DNA of 64,000 nucleotides from Apricaphanius iberus (Eukaryota > Chordata > Actinopteri > Cyprinodontiformes > Aphaniidae). How positions within the stretch are numbered: position 1 is the stretch's first letter; each line of letters opens with the position of its first letter. This document shows, one piece after another, positions 11,705 to 24,364 of the stretch. A program made the translations under genes and the position numbers. The stretch spans positions 2,356,001-2,420,000 of the forward strand of contig JAPXFQ010002904.1 in assembly GCA_028564705.1 (NCBI GenBank), read 5' to 3'. The notes under the pieces are model-generated. The model had not been told where the DNA came from. It was given only the letters and a program-made list of their open reading frames with translations, and did no database searches.

Positions 11705-14052
11705 TGTGTGTTCAGGTTTAATTGTTTTTCATGTAAAATTTATGATTAGAGCTTCCTTTAACTTTCTAAATTATCTAATCTAAAATAACTTGCAGCAAAA
11801 ATTTTAATATCTAATTTTTATTCATATATAAAGCTTTTGAAAATTTCTGTATATCCTGATGTCTTTCTAAATTACCTCTCAGTTGTTGAGATTGTGACTC
11901 ATTTAAAAGAGGCAGCTTATTGTACAACTTTAGGTGGTTTGTGTAATTTTTCATAAACTACATCATGAATCCGTATGGATTCTAAAAAAACCTCTTTGCA
12001 ATACACTCAAAGTAGGAGCGAACCTGCAAATTCATTCTTTCTGTTTCTTTCTCTGCAACTCCATCGTAAAGCAGAGCACCCCATTTCCATACCAATCGGA
12101 TTAGTTCCAAGACCAGGGAAGTAGGAGTAATGTAAGTAAGCGTACAAATTTAAATATAGGACATCAAAAACATTGTTAGGGATTCATTTATTTTTGAAGC
12201 AGCCCTGGCTCCCTGTGCCTCTCTGCAAAGATGAGATGAAAACGCATCTCCATAATTTTATTTCCATTTTATTTTGAAAAGCGCAATAGTGTTTTAACAG
12301 TACATTCACATCATTGGATCCCTCTTATATGCTTAACCTCCTTTGTAAAATGAGTGCGTCACGTTTAGCATTGCACTGGTAGAAATAGCAATGGAGCACA
12401 GAGTGCAACACAGCTTTGTTTCCAGTGCTCATGTTTTAATGTAGTTTTAATTTGATATGTCTTTCAGATTTTCAAAGGGGAAATATGATTTGAGAATGGA
12501 TATAAAAAAATATATTTTAAACTCTCCCGGCGTATATGAAAAGTTAATTTATAATTTACTATATAAACATCGGAACTGTAAAAATGAACCAAAACAGGAA
12601 AAAATATAAGAAATATTGATTTTTTTTCTAATTAGCAAGTTTTTATTTCTTTCTTTTTACAAATAAACAATTGTTTGGAAGACATGTTGAGACCTGTTTA
12701 GATGAGAAGAGATTGTGAGGTCAGTGTGTGCGAATGAGTCACAAAGAGATTATTCAGCAGTCTGGCTGTTAAAGGATCAGCGCAGTCAGAACCTCCCCGT
12801 CTGGATGCAGAAATAGATGGATGTCTGCCTGTTGCCTAATCAAGCCTTTATGACTTAGTCTGTGTTCCTGTAATTGAAAAACTAGCTTGGCTCTGTTGTC
12901 TTGGGATTTGTTCTTTTATAATGTGGCTTCAAAACAGGAAAACCAATAGTGGGAATAGACCCCCAAATGTAATTAATTTTGCAGGGGCGGAGAAGGGTAA
13001 GAAAGGGGGTGGTGGTAGTGGTGAGGGGTATTATTGCAGGAGGAAGAATTCTAATCAGTTGCAGATTCCTTCCTGTTTGGTTAGCGTGACCGTGGCCAAT
13101 TACCAGTGAACTCTGTGTTACAGTTTCACTTCCTGTGCTACCCAAAAGACAGGACACAGGCCGGCGATGCAGAGCCTGCTCGGACAGGGGGAAAGGAGAG
13201 ACGCGGAGATAGATGAAGAAAGACGAAACAGGATGCAACGTGATGTGGCTGCAGAAAAACAATCTAAATAGAGAACTAGGAAGAAAAAAAAGAAAAAGGG
13301 ATGATTGAAATCTCCAGCTTGAGGTGCAGAGACATGAAGGCACACAGGTCCTTTATCCAGCTAATATAAGACACAACATGTGGTTTCACAAAGGAAATGA
13401 AAGGATTTCTGACCTGACATTCTCGTGCCGGCTGACTAGTTCTCAGGTAAACTGCGGCACAACAGACTGAAGTCAAGTCACAAATGCAATAACACATAAC
13501 TCAATCACTGCAGCGATGTTATCAAAAGACACAATTTGGCAATGCTGGTATCCCTAAATCAAATCAAACTCCAGGACTCAACAACTGAATTAACAATTGC
13601 CAAGATATACACCTGAATTCACATGAAGTGTTCTTTTTGTTTTCTTTTTTATCAGTTGAAAGATGTATTTTAGTGGGCTGTAACTGCCCTCCCTTGGAGA
13701 TTGCCTGTGCTTTTTTTTTATCAATGTCTGGAGTTGGTTGTTTATATATTATTGTGAAAAAAAAAGGTTGGGACCTGATTCAGTTTAAAAGGCCATGTGT
13801 AGCTGGTTAAATATGCAACAAACCTAAGCACCAACCGGTGGCAACACCAACCATTGTCTTTGGTGTGGATGTTCTCAGTGAAAGAAGGAGACTGATACTA
13901 CAAATTTGGGTATTTCCAGTATCACATTAAAATAGTGTTTCACATTAAAATTGGTAGATACTGAAGCGTTAAACTGCCAGAACTGGGAAATAAATTCAGG
14001 AGCATTATCTTGACATATTACGAGACATTTTCCCGTTCTAGCTACTTTGGTA
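11702..14052. other. unannotated DNA, no supported gene
   Basis: The longest frame (12882-13343, minus) is a low-complexity Ser/Phe/Leu-rich translation of purine-rich DNA and has no family resemblance. I see no element ends or RNA genes here. Confidence 0.4.
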
Positions 14053-14090
14053 TCTCGTTATAACATGATACCAAAATCATTATAACGAGA
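14053..14090. repeat. perfect 11-bp inverted repeat (hairpin)
   Basis: TCTCGTTATAA (14053-14063) is mirrored by TTATAACGAGA (14080-14090) around a 16-base spacer. Related CGTT/ACGAG words occur close by (ATTACGAGACATTTTCCCG at 14018). It may be the core of a small MITE, but no wider terminal repeat was found. Confidence 0.6.
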
Positions 14091-14699
14091 AAGTTTCTCC
14101 TTAAATGGGATAAAGAACTGGCTAAAACAAGAAAGGTCATAACATAATGTAAACACCTTGCGGGATGTTTGAGTGTTGTCTAAAAAAACGGAGAGAGAAG
14201 ATGGAGAGTCAGAGGGAGCCCCTTTGTGCCTTTTTAAGTGCATGTGAATGGCAACAAATGTTAGAAAGCTGATCAGTTAACAGCTATGTAGAAAATTAAC
14301 AAGAGATAGCAGCCAGCATTTATACATATCAGCATAACTTGTTTTTTTTTTTTGCCATGAGCTCTTGATACTGTACTTACAAAAACAATATAAAAGAAAA
14401 GTTGCTCTCATTCCGATTTTTGAGCTTTTAACTTGTCTATTAAAATCTAGATTTGGACATTATAGCACCCTTTTTGAAATTCTAAACTTATAAGGATCCA
14501 CATACTCTTGGGACTACACTTATAAATTACAGTACTAACAGTGCAGTACTAAGTCAAATGTCTTCCTAATTATACAAAAACATAATTGACAGGTCTAACT
14601 TTTTGAAAATACTTTTCAAAAAAGAAATTTCATTTTTTAGACTGCTTTATCAAATTTGGTATGTCTTGGTGAATGTCCACATCAGTAAAACCTCAAAAT

Positions 14700-16200
14700 A
14701 ATTAGACAAGGCAATTTTATTTGTATAGCACACTTTCAACACAAGGCAATTCAAGATGCTTTACATGATTACAAAAAAGGTGAAAATTAAAACATAGAAT
14801 CAGTAGAAGAAAGCTTAAGCAAATATTTATAATCAACTGGCAATATTAAAATACAAGAAAGCATAGACAATAAAACAATGCCATTTAGCATTTTTTTTAA
14901 CTAATAGCAATTGAGTAAAAACAATAATGGGAAACATTATTCATAAGCAAGTCTAAATTGGTAGTTTTTTATTTTGGATTTAAAAGAGTTCAAGTGACTC
15001 TGTAGTTTTGCAGTCGTCCGGCAGTTTGTTCCAGATATGGGGAGCATAGAAACTGAAAGCTGCTTTTCCATGTCTGATTCTGGTTCTAGGAACGATCAGT
15101 AGATTAGACCTGGAGGATCTAAGTGATCAGGAGGGTTTGGTGAGGGTATGGTGATAGCAAATCTTTAATATACACAGGTGCTAACCCATGTAATTTGTTA
15201 TTACTTTTATGTGACCCTGGAGGTTCAGGTCTGAGTCCAATATTATACAGTACCTAGATTTCTGGCCTGGTTGGTAGTTTCTAGTTGTACCAACTGAAGT
15301 TTTGTACTGATATTTAATCTATATTTTTTGAGTCCGAAGATAAGTACTTCAGTTTTGTTTTTGTTCAGTTGGAGGAAATCATGGGACATCAAGCTGTTAC
15401 TTTGATCAATGCATTTATTGAGGATGTGGATGGGTTCAACATCACCTGGGAAGATTGAGATATAAAGTTGAGTTTCAGCAGCATAGTTGTGGTAGTTAAC
15501 AATATTGGTGGTTATAATTTGTCTTAATGGGAGCATGTAGATGCTAAATAGGAGGGGCCCTAGGATGGAGCCCTAGGGGACCCCACATGTGATTTCTGTG
15601 TTTTGTGATGAGAAATGGCTAATCAACACAAATAAGTTCCTATTTTAGAGGTAGGATTTAAACCAGTCTAATAGTACAAGTAGCCTACTGAGGTTTTACC
15701 ACGGTCAATTTTTGTACGGATGTCACTGAAAACTTTGACAAGGGCTGTCTAGGTGCTGTGGTGCCTACAAAAATCAGATTGATAAATATCAAAGCAATTC
15801 ATCATTGTTAGGAATCTGTTTAACTGTTGGAACACAGGTTTTTCAATCATTTTACTGATAATTGGTCTGAAGTTTTGCATCAACGTGCTGTCTAGTTTCT
15901 TCTTTCTTAGTGTTGGCTTGATTACTGCTGTTTTTAAAGCTTGGGGGAAACACCTCATAAGAAGGATGAAGTTAACTATTTTGATCAAATCCGCCCTGAT
16001 GGCTGGTAGGACCCTTTTTAGAAAACCTATTTGTAAGATATCCAAGCAGCAGGTGGCAGAGCTTAGTTTGTCAATAATTTAATCACAGACATAATGTAGG
16101 TTTGTAGACTATAGACATTGTCATCACTTCAGAGGTTTCAAGTCAAGTTCTGATTCAACGTGACCTGCCAAAGAGCTTCCTTTGAGGTTGATCCCACTCC
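14700..16200 (-). mobile_element. L2-clade LINE, 5'-truncated, minus strand
   Basis: Read on the minus strand, this stretch gives reverse-transcriptase remnants (15243-16080), then non-coding sequence, then a 3' end. That 3' end appears on the plus strand as AGGCAATTTTATTTGTATAG and GCTTTACATG (14708-14790). The same 3' end recurs at 62779 (minus) and 24811 (plus), which supports it as the true tail. About 15000-15230 is the moderately conserved segment between the RT and the tail. The upstream (5') limit near 16200 is approximate. There is no endonuclease domain. Confidence 0.7.
15243..16080 (-). pseudogene. L2-type reverse transcriptase pseudogene
   Basis: Two broken pieces are readable. 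The upstream one (about 15749-16045) carries PAIRADLIKIVNFILLMRCFPQ, compared with the family pattern P..LKTAVIKPTL, then FRPIISKMIEKPVFQQL, equivalent to the YRPIS...KV.EK.V.QQL block. The downstream one (15243-15590) carries GPLLFSIYMLPLRQII, then YAAETQLY where active elements have YADDTQLY, then LQLNKNKTEVLIFG. Both catalytic aspartates of the YADD box are therefore substituted, and stops separate the pieces. The enzyme cannot be active. Confidence 0.72.
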
Positions 16201-18289
16201 TCTGTTGTCTCTACTATATATATTTCACACTTTTCCATCTTCCATAGATTGTGACACATCACAGGTAGGCTACTCTCTCTGAATGTCTAAAAATTTTCTT
16301 AAACTGTTATTGATTAGATTTAGACACATAGAAGGGTGCTTACTTGGAATCTATAGTCTTCCCAGTGGAATGATAATTGATAATTTTTTTCAGTGTATAG
16401 TTTAGTTTTTGTTCAGTTTTGGTCTCTAGTCCAATTCTATGCCTGAAGAGGTGTTTTATGTGGAAAACAAATGCTGTCTCAGTCCTGTTGTAGGAGTGAA
16501 ATGTCAGGATCACAAGTCTAACTCAGTATTATGCAAACAAAATATACAAACGTCTTGTCTCTGATTGGCAAAAAGCAATGCGACTCTTTTGCTGCCTTCA
16601 ATCAAATAATTAAATTAACTTACTTTGCTGGCTCATCTTTCATTTGTAAAAAATGCAACGCTTATGTGCAATTTCCACAAATAAACCAAGCCTGATTGGT
16701 TCTGCCATGCTTTTGTTTGGCTTTTGTTTGCCAACAGTTAGCTTTGTTGCTAACAGTTAGCTTTGGCTTCTAGCTTCTACTAGCAGAGACATACTCTGCT
16801 CACTCCAGGCTGCAAAATCAACCTTGCTGTGGGCAGTCACTAGATAAGGTAGGCAGGGCCATGAATACTAATTTTCCTTGTGATGTAGAAAGGACTGGCT
16901 TTTTCTGACCTGCTAGTTTTCTTCTCCATTTGTTTAGCTAATGCAGGAAACTGGGGCTGGAGAAAATTTTGACATGCAGCATGCTTATGCAACTCAGAGT
17001 GACTGATTATATTTAAAAAGAACCACCATTTTCAGTGAAGGGGACCTTTAAATGCAATACTGGTACAATTCTATTGCTGAAAATTATATTGTGCCCAACC
17101 CTCAGTATATTATACCACAGCATACAGGAGTCTTTGATTGTTGATAATGGAAATACATATATGGAGACATACAGACATATAAATACCATGAGTGACAAGA
17201 TCAAATTCCCCTTTTTTATTAAAATCCAAGAAATCTTTCTTTTGTTAGCCAACAGATGACATGACATTTATTACCATTTTCTAGCACAGTTGGAAACATC
17301 TCATGAGGCCTGCATGGAAGCGGTTACACGCACAGTAAACTGCTTAGATGTTGTTCAAGGGAATGATGCACAGAACTGGCAATATGAATGTGAATTCCCT
17401 TGGAAGACAACTTCGAACACACACACACACACACCCACGCACACACACACACACACACACACTTAAATAGAGAACATGAGAAATGGGCAAAGAGCCACAC
17501 TATTCAGTGTGAACTGGAGGGTCCAAGTCGCTAAACTAATCCTAGTACCACAGGATCCCACTTTCAGCCAAGTCTTTTGCTGCAGCTGCCTGGGATCATT
17601 TCACAAACACAAGGTATTCCTGGATGAATTGATTCTGTTAGATAGTACATTGATCACACACATTGCCTGCGGACAGAAGATGGCTTTACAAGCAATAAGA
17701 TGGGAGACAATTATATTATTTTAGTGAAATAAGACAGAGTACAAGCAGTGAGTGCCAACAGCCCAGGCAGGGGAGGGGAGGTACAGGCGGGCCCCCTCTG
17801 TGGCTGCCTCATTGTGTTTGTGCTCCATCCTCAAGTGGCACGATAATCCACTAAACTTTCCTGCGCCTGCTCCTCTCAATGCAATCAGGATGCGAAGGCT
17901 CACCAGTGATTGCGTTCATTTGTAAAAGCATCCAAGCCAAAATTGAACCCCAAGGCTGATAAACTATAAAGATGCTGATCAGATCGCGGCTAAGGAGTCC
18001 ACACTTGAGGGCACAAGTGTCAGGGCTGGAGCCAAAAGAGCAATGACTCTGTATACCTCACTCAGAGCCGGGCGACTGCCTCAGAATACAAACAAGAGAA
18101 GAGAAAATTCAAAAAAACGATGACGAAAGGAAGAACGATTTTTTTTAATGGGCTGTATCTTTCAGAGGCAGAAAGTGTTATCTTTTCAGCAGATTAGCAG
18201 TTTTTAAATGCTGTTTTATACACTCTTTGAGAAAATGTAGGGCATTTAAGTGGCCAGTTAAAGTGTTAAAATCCCAAGAACAGTTTCAC
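16201..18289. other. mostly unannotated; possible dispersed repeat at 16800-17055
   Basis: About 16800-17055 (from CTGCAAAATCAACC to TTTCAGTGAAGGGGACCTTT) resembles a dispersed fish repeat that I recall only loosely. Its class is unassigned and confidence is low. 17690-18070 is complex, non-repetitive and relatively GC-rich. I see no gene. Confidence 0.3.
17417..17462. repeat. (AC)n microsatellite, imperfect
   Basis: An AC array of about 23 units, with one interruption (CCCACGC) near its middle. Confidence 0.95.
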
Positions 18290-18520
18290 TTTTGCTCATG
18301 TTTTTGGGAACTCCGCCAAGGGGGTTAAGTTTTTGCCAGAGTTGGTTTGTTTGTCTGTTGGAATACAAAATAACTCAAAAAGTTGTTGGTGGATTTTGAT
18401 AAAATATTCATAAAATGTCCACAGTGGGAACACAAATTATACTTTGTGGGTGATCCAGATCACTGTTGGGGGGGCTGCCTCACGGAGGTCTGCGTTCTCT
18501 GAGTGCTTTTCTAGTTTCAA
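18290..18520 (+). repeat. dispersed repeat, class uncertain
   Basis: The stretch carries phrases of a widespread animal repeat: CTCCGCCAAGGGGGTTAAG, ATAACTCAAAAAGTTGTTGG, GGTGATCCAGATCACTG, and the end GAGGTCTGCGTTCTCTGAG followed by TGCTTTTCTAGTT. I recognise the sequence but not a secure class. It carries no protein. Confidence 0.5.
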
Positions 18521-18689
18521 TTTATTTTATTTGGATTTTACGCAATAATGCAAAACTTTGTATTACACCGCTTTGTGTTGAATTTAATTTCTATTCAGCC
18601 CCCTTTACTCTGATACCCTGAAATAAAACTGCTTTCAAAAATTACCTCTAATTAATAAATGGGTTCCAGCTTTGTGTAGTGTAGTTTTT

Positions 18690-20080
18690 CTGTTGAAACC
18701 ATAGACTGTAGATACAATGGACTAAACCTCGAGTGACGTCACCCTGAAGAGCAGAAAATGAAGCCAACTGGGAGGTTCCCACACCGGCGTGTTGTCCACA
18801 TCACTCGCCTCGTCACTCTCAGAAACTCCAAAAAATGGGCAAAGAGGTGCAGCTGAGATTGGCGCTGTGAGGCTGGGGGTGGAGGGTTGATGCTCTGAGC
18901 TGACACAGCTACAAGCTAGTCAGAAGCTAGTCCGAAGCTAACTGAAGCTAACGTAGGCTGCAGCTGGTTTCAGACAGAAGACTGCGGTTGACAGACTTTT
19001 GCCCCATTTTTCCTCTAGGGTCGCTTTAGACCTAGAAACATATCGATTGGGGAAATCGACATAACAAGACCCAAATAGGTTGGGTCACTATGGCCTAAAA
19101 TAGTTGTATTTCCATTACTATCAGTGGAGGGTGAGGACATGGGTGGGCTTTTTTTAACAACACATCCAGCAAAAAACAGTCACAAAGTCATCATTAAAAC
19201 TCAGATCCTCTTTAAAAAAGTTAAAGACTTTTGGCTTACCTCACATCTCTCAGACATCCATTAGTTCATGCCTACAGCTGTGTTCCTCATAGCTGTACTG
19301 ATTTAACCAGCGATCATCCAGTCTGACTAGAGTTCGACTCTGTAGTCTTCCACCCTGACCAAGCAGTCGCTTCCCGCGGCTTCTCAGTTCTGCCGACTTT
19401 GCTGCTCAGCTGTTACCCGACTGGTCGCCTGCTCCGACTCAAGACATAAAAGCTCCAACCAGAACAGCATTCCTCTTAATCACCTGACAGAACCCGTATA
19501 AAGTCTTCTCCAAGCAGAGACTTCTTGGACGGTCTGTTACTGTAATCAATACCACAGCAAGCCATCTTTGTGCAATAAGCGCAGATTAACATCCATCACC
19601 AAATAAAAACTACAGTCAACTGATAGTGGAGTTCAGAAACACGAAAAGCTCTCCGTTAGTCCCAGGCTGTGAATACCTCCCCCGAGCAACGGAGGTGGGA
19701 AACAGACTATGGTGTAAGCTATTAGCTGCTCTTAGCCACCATTAGCCACCAGAGTTAGCCTAGACGGACATGTCAATCAAAAGGACACACCCCTAATTAT
19801 TCAGAATTTCAAGATTAAATTACAAATAAATGGAGGAGTTAAAAAAATATCACACCTCTCAGAGTTGTCATGACGGGAAACCTGAACTATCTTACCTAAA
19901 ATGTTTTGAACCAGGCTGTAAACATGTTTATTTTTGCTGTAAAATTGGCCTTTTTCACATGGGAGTCAATGGCAAGTTGCTCCTTTTTGCAGCCAGCCCC
20001 CAGGGGATGAGAGAGGAACTGCAATTTTTGCCACTTCCTGGTTGGCTTTACTTTCTGCGAGCTGAGTTTGCCTCTTGAAA
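18690..20080. repeat. long dispersed fish repeat, class unassigned
   Basis: The left part begins CCATAGACTGTAGATACAAT followed by a TGACGTCACCC motif. The right part contains ACATGGGAGTCAATGGCAAG, GCAGCCAGCCCCCAGGGG, AACTGCAATTTTTGCCACTT and CCTGGTTGGCTTTACTTTCT. These are the two ends of a repeat common in teleost genomes. The interior has small tandem words (AGCTAGTCAGAAGCTAGTC at about 18914 and AGCTAACTGAAGCTAACG at about 18936; TTAGCCACC twice at about 19735). No transposase is visible, and clear terminal inverted repeats were not found. Confidence 0.45.
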
Positions 20081-20243
20081 CAAATTGTTCTGTGAAGGCC
20101 TTGTTACAGAACATTAGCAAAGAAACCGCTACATAAAGACCGATGAGCACTGGCGATAGTTCAGAGATAAAGTTGTGGAAAAGATTAAAGCAGAAAAAAA
20201 TACAAACAGAAAAAAAGAACTATTCTTTACAGGTTTGCCAAAT

Positions 20244-20598
20244 CCATCCATTTTCTTAACCGCTTAATCCTTTATGGGTTGCGGGGGTGCTGGTGCCTAT
20301 CTCCAGCTGTCAATGGGCGAGAGGTGGGGTACACCCTGGACAGGTTGCCAGTCCATCACAGGGCAGGACAAACAGGACAAACAACCATGCACACACTCAC
20401 ACCTAAGGACAATTTACAGTGATCAATTAACCTGACAGTCATGTTTTTGGAATGTGGGAGGAAGCCAGAGTACCTGGAGGGAACCCACGCATGCACGGGG
20501 AGAACATGCAAACTCCATGCAGAAAGACTCCCATTCTGCCCAGAAAGACCCTGGGCTGGGATACGAACCCACAACCTTCTTGCGCCACTGTGCAGCCC
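20244..20598 (-). mobile_element. tRNA-headed SINE with (GGAT)-type LINE tail, minus strand
   Basis: Read on the minus strand, it starts with a damaged tRNA-like head (GGCTGCACAGTGGCGCAAG, then a B-box-like GGGTTCGTATCCC). Next comes a central domain with TGGAGTTTGCATGTTCTCCC, a middle part with CTGTAAATTGTCCTTAGG, and a tail CCTGTCCAGGGTGTACCCC ... AAGAAAATGGATGG. The tail is shared with 6173-6294 and 52556-52892. The A-box region is partly deleted, so transcription by RNA polymerase III is unlikely now. Confidence 0.75.
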
Positions 20599-20689
20599 AC
20601 ATATTGAATATGAGTAAGCAATTGATCTTTTCAGAAAAGACCTAAACTGACATTTTCTCTTGCATGCAAATGCATGGGGCAAAAAGAGA

Positions 20690-20870
20690 TGTGAACATTA
20701 CCCAGACTACAACATGAAACATGGTGGTGGCAGCATCATGCAGTTGTAATTATATTGTACAGCAGCAATAGGAAAGAGGAGCTAAATACAGGGAAATCCT
20801 GAGGATACAATCTGTTCCATGAACAGTAGAAGCCTACAGAGATGTTGTTAGAGAAAGTTGTATGATTTGA
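20690..20870 (+). mobile_element. Tc1-like transposase fragment
   Basis: AACATGGTGGTGGCAGCATC is the codon string for the HGGGSI block of Tc1 transposases. It is followed by AGCAATAGG, then AAATACAGGGAAATCCTGAG and ATCTGTTCCATGAACAG, in the order seen in one fish Tc1 family. Only about 180 bp remain, with stops and indels and without inverted ends. Confidence 0.5.
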
Positions 20871-23800
20871 ATATAGCAATTAAATATTAAGTTATCAGAA
20901 TGAAAACAATACAGAATTCTAATTTACGGGTCCAATACATCTCATTATGTTTCAGTGCAAAGCTTATTGTGACCAAACCAAAATAATTAGTGTACCTTTT
21001 TTTACAGTTATCTCTTATAGGTATTGCGGAATGTCCCACTAAGTGAACAGTGTCATTACTTTAAACACACATATCTGCCTCTACCGAAACACAAAGAGTA
21101 AAGACGAAATGAAGAGGAGAAAAGAAAGAAAGAGAAGATCTGAGGATGTCCCCCCTCCCTCCCAATCCTCATGGCCCCGGTGCGTTAAATGTCAAAGAGC
21201 AGTCAGCGGGAGAGACTGATTCCAGGAGGCGATGTGAATGGGACGATTGAAGACCCTCTTTGATTGACAGCTCTTCCTCTCCCATTCTGCCCTGAGGCTG
21301 ATTGACAATGTGGTTCATCTCACATTTTGTGACTGAGCTAATCCAGTAAATTCCTACCAGACGCTGCTCAACTCAGCGGAGACGTGCCGCTCCTTTCCCA
21401 GGTGGAGGCTTGGTTTTATTCCTTCTTCCCCAAAATAAATATGTTTTTCCATCTGTGGCTCCGAAAACAAACCGGGATGGGGGGACGAGGTGGTTGATGG
21501 TGTTTATGATTAACTTTAAGTGGATAATTAAGGGAGTTTAGAAAAGTGGTAGTTTTTTTTATGAATTAAAATATAGACTAATTACATATGGGAATTATCC
21601 TGCTGTTGTGTTAGCGATTAACATTGTCATAGGTTACTGTCTCAATATGCCGCCTGTTGGAAATGGGATCACCTTACTGGAACGATTGATCTCTTGCCAA
21701 GTTTAGTAATTAATTGACTCAACAATCACTGACACGCAACTATCTCGCACGTCGTCCCTCATGCCCACAAGGTGTGCTGCTCGTCCTCTCGACCTTGCAC
21801 CTGTATTTTGATGTGTGCCGGTTCCCACAATTGGCTTCAGCCGCACTGCAGCTGGCTTTTCAAAGAGGAAAAAAAAGATGGGGAAAAAAAACTACAGGAG
21901 AAAGAATCTATTAAAAATAAAATGAACTTTTTTTTAGAGTGCGTCTTTGACACCAGTGACACACATTAATGTGGTTGCCCAATAAGGATAGGCGTGTGCA
22001 ATACATTTGACACCTTCATTAATCATCATTCCTAAATGATCACTCTTTAAGGGGATTCATTTAAGCATGATTAATTGCAGACTGAGTCTAATCAGGCGAT
22101 GAATTACCTGCCTAACCTTTTGCATGAGGTTGTTGTTAACCTCAAGTCAAACCATTGGAACCCAGAGTAGTTAACTGTGTCAAGGAAAATTAAAATGCAA
22201 CAATAATGAGAATTAATAAAACCCAATATGTCTCAGTACAAATGTACAAATACCGTCTATAATTGTTGGTATTGATAAAGATGTGTAAAAAGCTTAGAAT
22301 GTTGTTGTTTTGCAGTAGCATAATTCCAAACTGAACATTTTTGTTATGCATATTTCACTATTTGATTTAAGAGTGTCAAACAGCTTATAATTCCTAAGCC
22401 ATAATTTTCTGTTTCTCTGTAGTATAAACTTGAAGCAATAGTCTATTTTTCCTTGCCACTTCAAAATGAGGAAGGCAGGAGAGCATCCTAATCAAGTAAG
22501 ATGTATGTGTGTTAACCTTAAGAAGTGGTAACAAGAAAGCCTTCCTAATTATACCTGCCCATATCTACACTCTGAGGAATAATTAAAATCTAAAGCAACT
22601 AAAAAAAACAACAACAAAAAAACAGCTGAAACAGTGGCAAACAAGGCTGGACGAAGAACCGAATTAATCGTCTTGTCATGCATAATCCTAAAGATTGTCA
22701 TATCGAGAATATAAAAGTTAAGAAATGGCTAACTCTGGTAAGGGTTTAAATGGAAGTATGTACTTTAGTCGGACACGCCAGGTCGATATGGCATACAGTG
22801 TAAGGTACAAAAAATCCTACTGCAACCTTTTGGGTCTAATGAAGGACCTGTGATTCTGTGGGATGTTTCTCTTCCACAGGCCTGGGGAACATTATTAGCT
22901 TCTGGGGCACAGTTTTAAGGAAGGTTTAAAAAATTGCAGCTGCAGCAAAAAGTGACATCTTAGGCTCACAGTGTCTGCACAGCAACTATTTACTGCAATA
23001 AATCATTTTGGGAACCCCTTGATCTAAAAAAATAAAATAAAAACTACATTGTTTCCCACTTTATACTTAGTATTTATTTGATCTGCATGAAGACATAAAT
23101 GCATTTTTTAGTGATTTGTTATGAAGAAAACATTTGACATTTAGGAATGATTAAGTTCAGCATTGTCATCAAAATATGGCTGTTGTAGAGCCCAAAAGAC
23201 AATGCCTGAGTATGCGCAAATCAGTGTTTACTTTGCAGGTATGATGAAAACCTTGGCGGCCAGTTACACAAATATTGGAGTGAGTTGATCTCGCACAGAG
23301 ATGAACTGAGAGTGACTTGTACAAGCATCAAGCTTGCATGGAGCATTGCACTCACTACATGCTTTTGAAGTCAGATAAACCAGGGTTTTCATTAGACTCT
23401 TGCAGGGCTGCAACACCATGTTACATTATAAGTTAACTATATATGCTCAGAATAATATACTGTCTCAGGTTCAACTTGCATTAAATATTTAGTGTCAGGG
23501 ATAATTTGCGAATGCTGTATTGTTAAATATTGCAATGACGATGTCAGTTGCAAGCAACTCATATTTTCTGTACTCCGTTTTTTTCTTTCCTATGATTACA
23601 ACGTCTGTACCACTTTCTGTGCCTTGATGTCTCTGTTGTAAAAGTCTATATCAGGTTTGGAGATTAAGGGTATAGAAAGTCTATCTAATTTCCCAGTCAT
23701 GTTATTTGCATGCAGTATATGACTGCAAGTCACCTTATAAACAAAAGCCAGAGACTGCATCCACTCTTTGATATTGACACAATGACTGAAAAATCCTGCA

Positions 23801-24364
23801 GCTCTACTTCCTGCTCTTGAAAACAAGAAAATGTGACATGATACTCGAAAAGAGACTAAATACTGAATTAAACTATACTCTTTATTTTGATTCCTGCTTC
23901 TGAGCCAATGCTAATTAGAAGCAGCAATTTTTGTTCACACGCAGAAATGAGCCATCATAATTGCACGATTTAAGGCACAATTCAAATTCAGACCATTCCT
24001 TCTTGACATAGCCAATACATCTGTCATAGAGCTCCTCGTTTTTCTTTTTTTGTTGAATAATTAAAAAAAGAAATAGAGAAACATACTAATGAGAGAACCT
24101 TACTTGAGGGCTTTGCTGCTCCACTGACTATCATATTAATGTATTCCTGGGTGAATTAAACGCATCATCAAACACCTAAGTTCCCTCTGTGTTTTTCTCT
24201 GAAGATGAGGCCTGGACACCAGTGTCTACCTTGCCCTCTAAAAAAAATTAAGGGCATTCTTCATCATTGCACGTCTTGTGATTACTTGTTAATAGCCATG
24301 CACCAAAGTTCCTCTTTTTAAATTAGGAAAACAATCTGATTTATTTTATAAGAAAGCAACATCG
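20871..24364. other. largely unannotated; conserved-noncoding candidates and a possible Tc1 scrap
   Basis: 21190-21400 and 22010-22170 are complex, repeat-free stretches. The second is dense in TAAT/ATTA cores (TTAATCATCATTCC, AGCATGATTAATTGCAG), as often seen in developmental enhancers. 22800-22920 weakly resembles the central part of a Tc1-like transposase gene (GGACCTGTGATTCTGTGGGA ... CAGGCCTGGGGAACAT). I see no gene. Confidence 0.3.

Noticed and set aside
12882..13343. 153-codon frame on the minus strand
   Set aside because: The translation is low-complexity Ser/Phe/Leu-rich from purine-rich DNA, with no splice context or family resemblance.
20540..20598. tRNA-like region considered as a genuine tRNA gene
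   Set aside because: A-box region deleted, no cloverleaf can be drawn, and it is fused to SINE body sequence. The same applies to the heads at 24720-24780 and 47680-47722.
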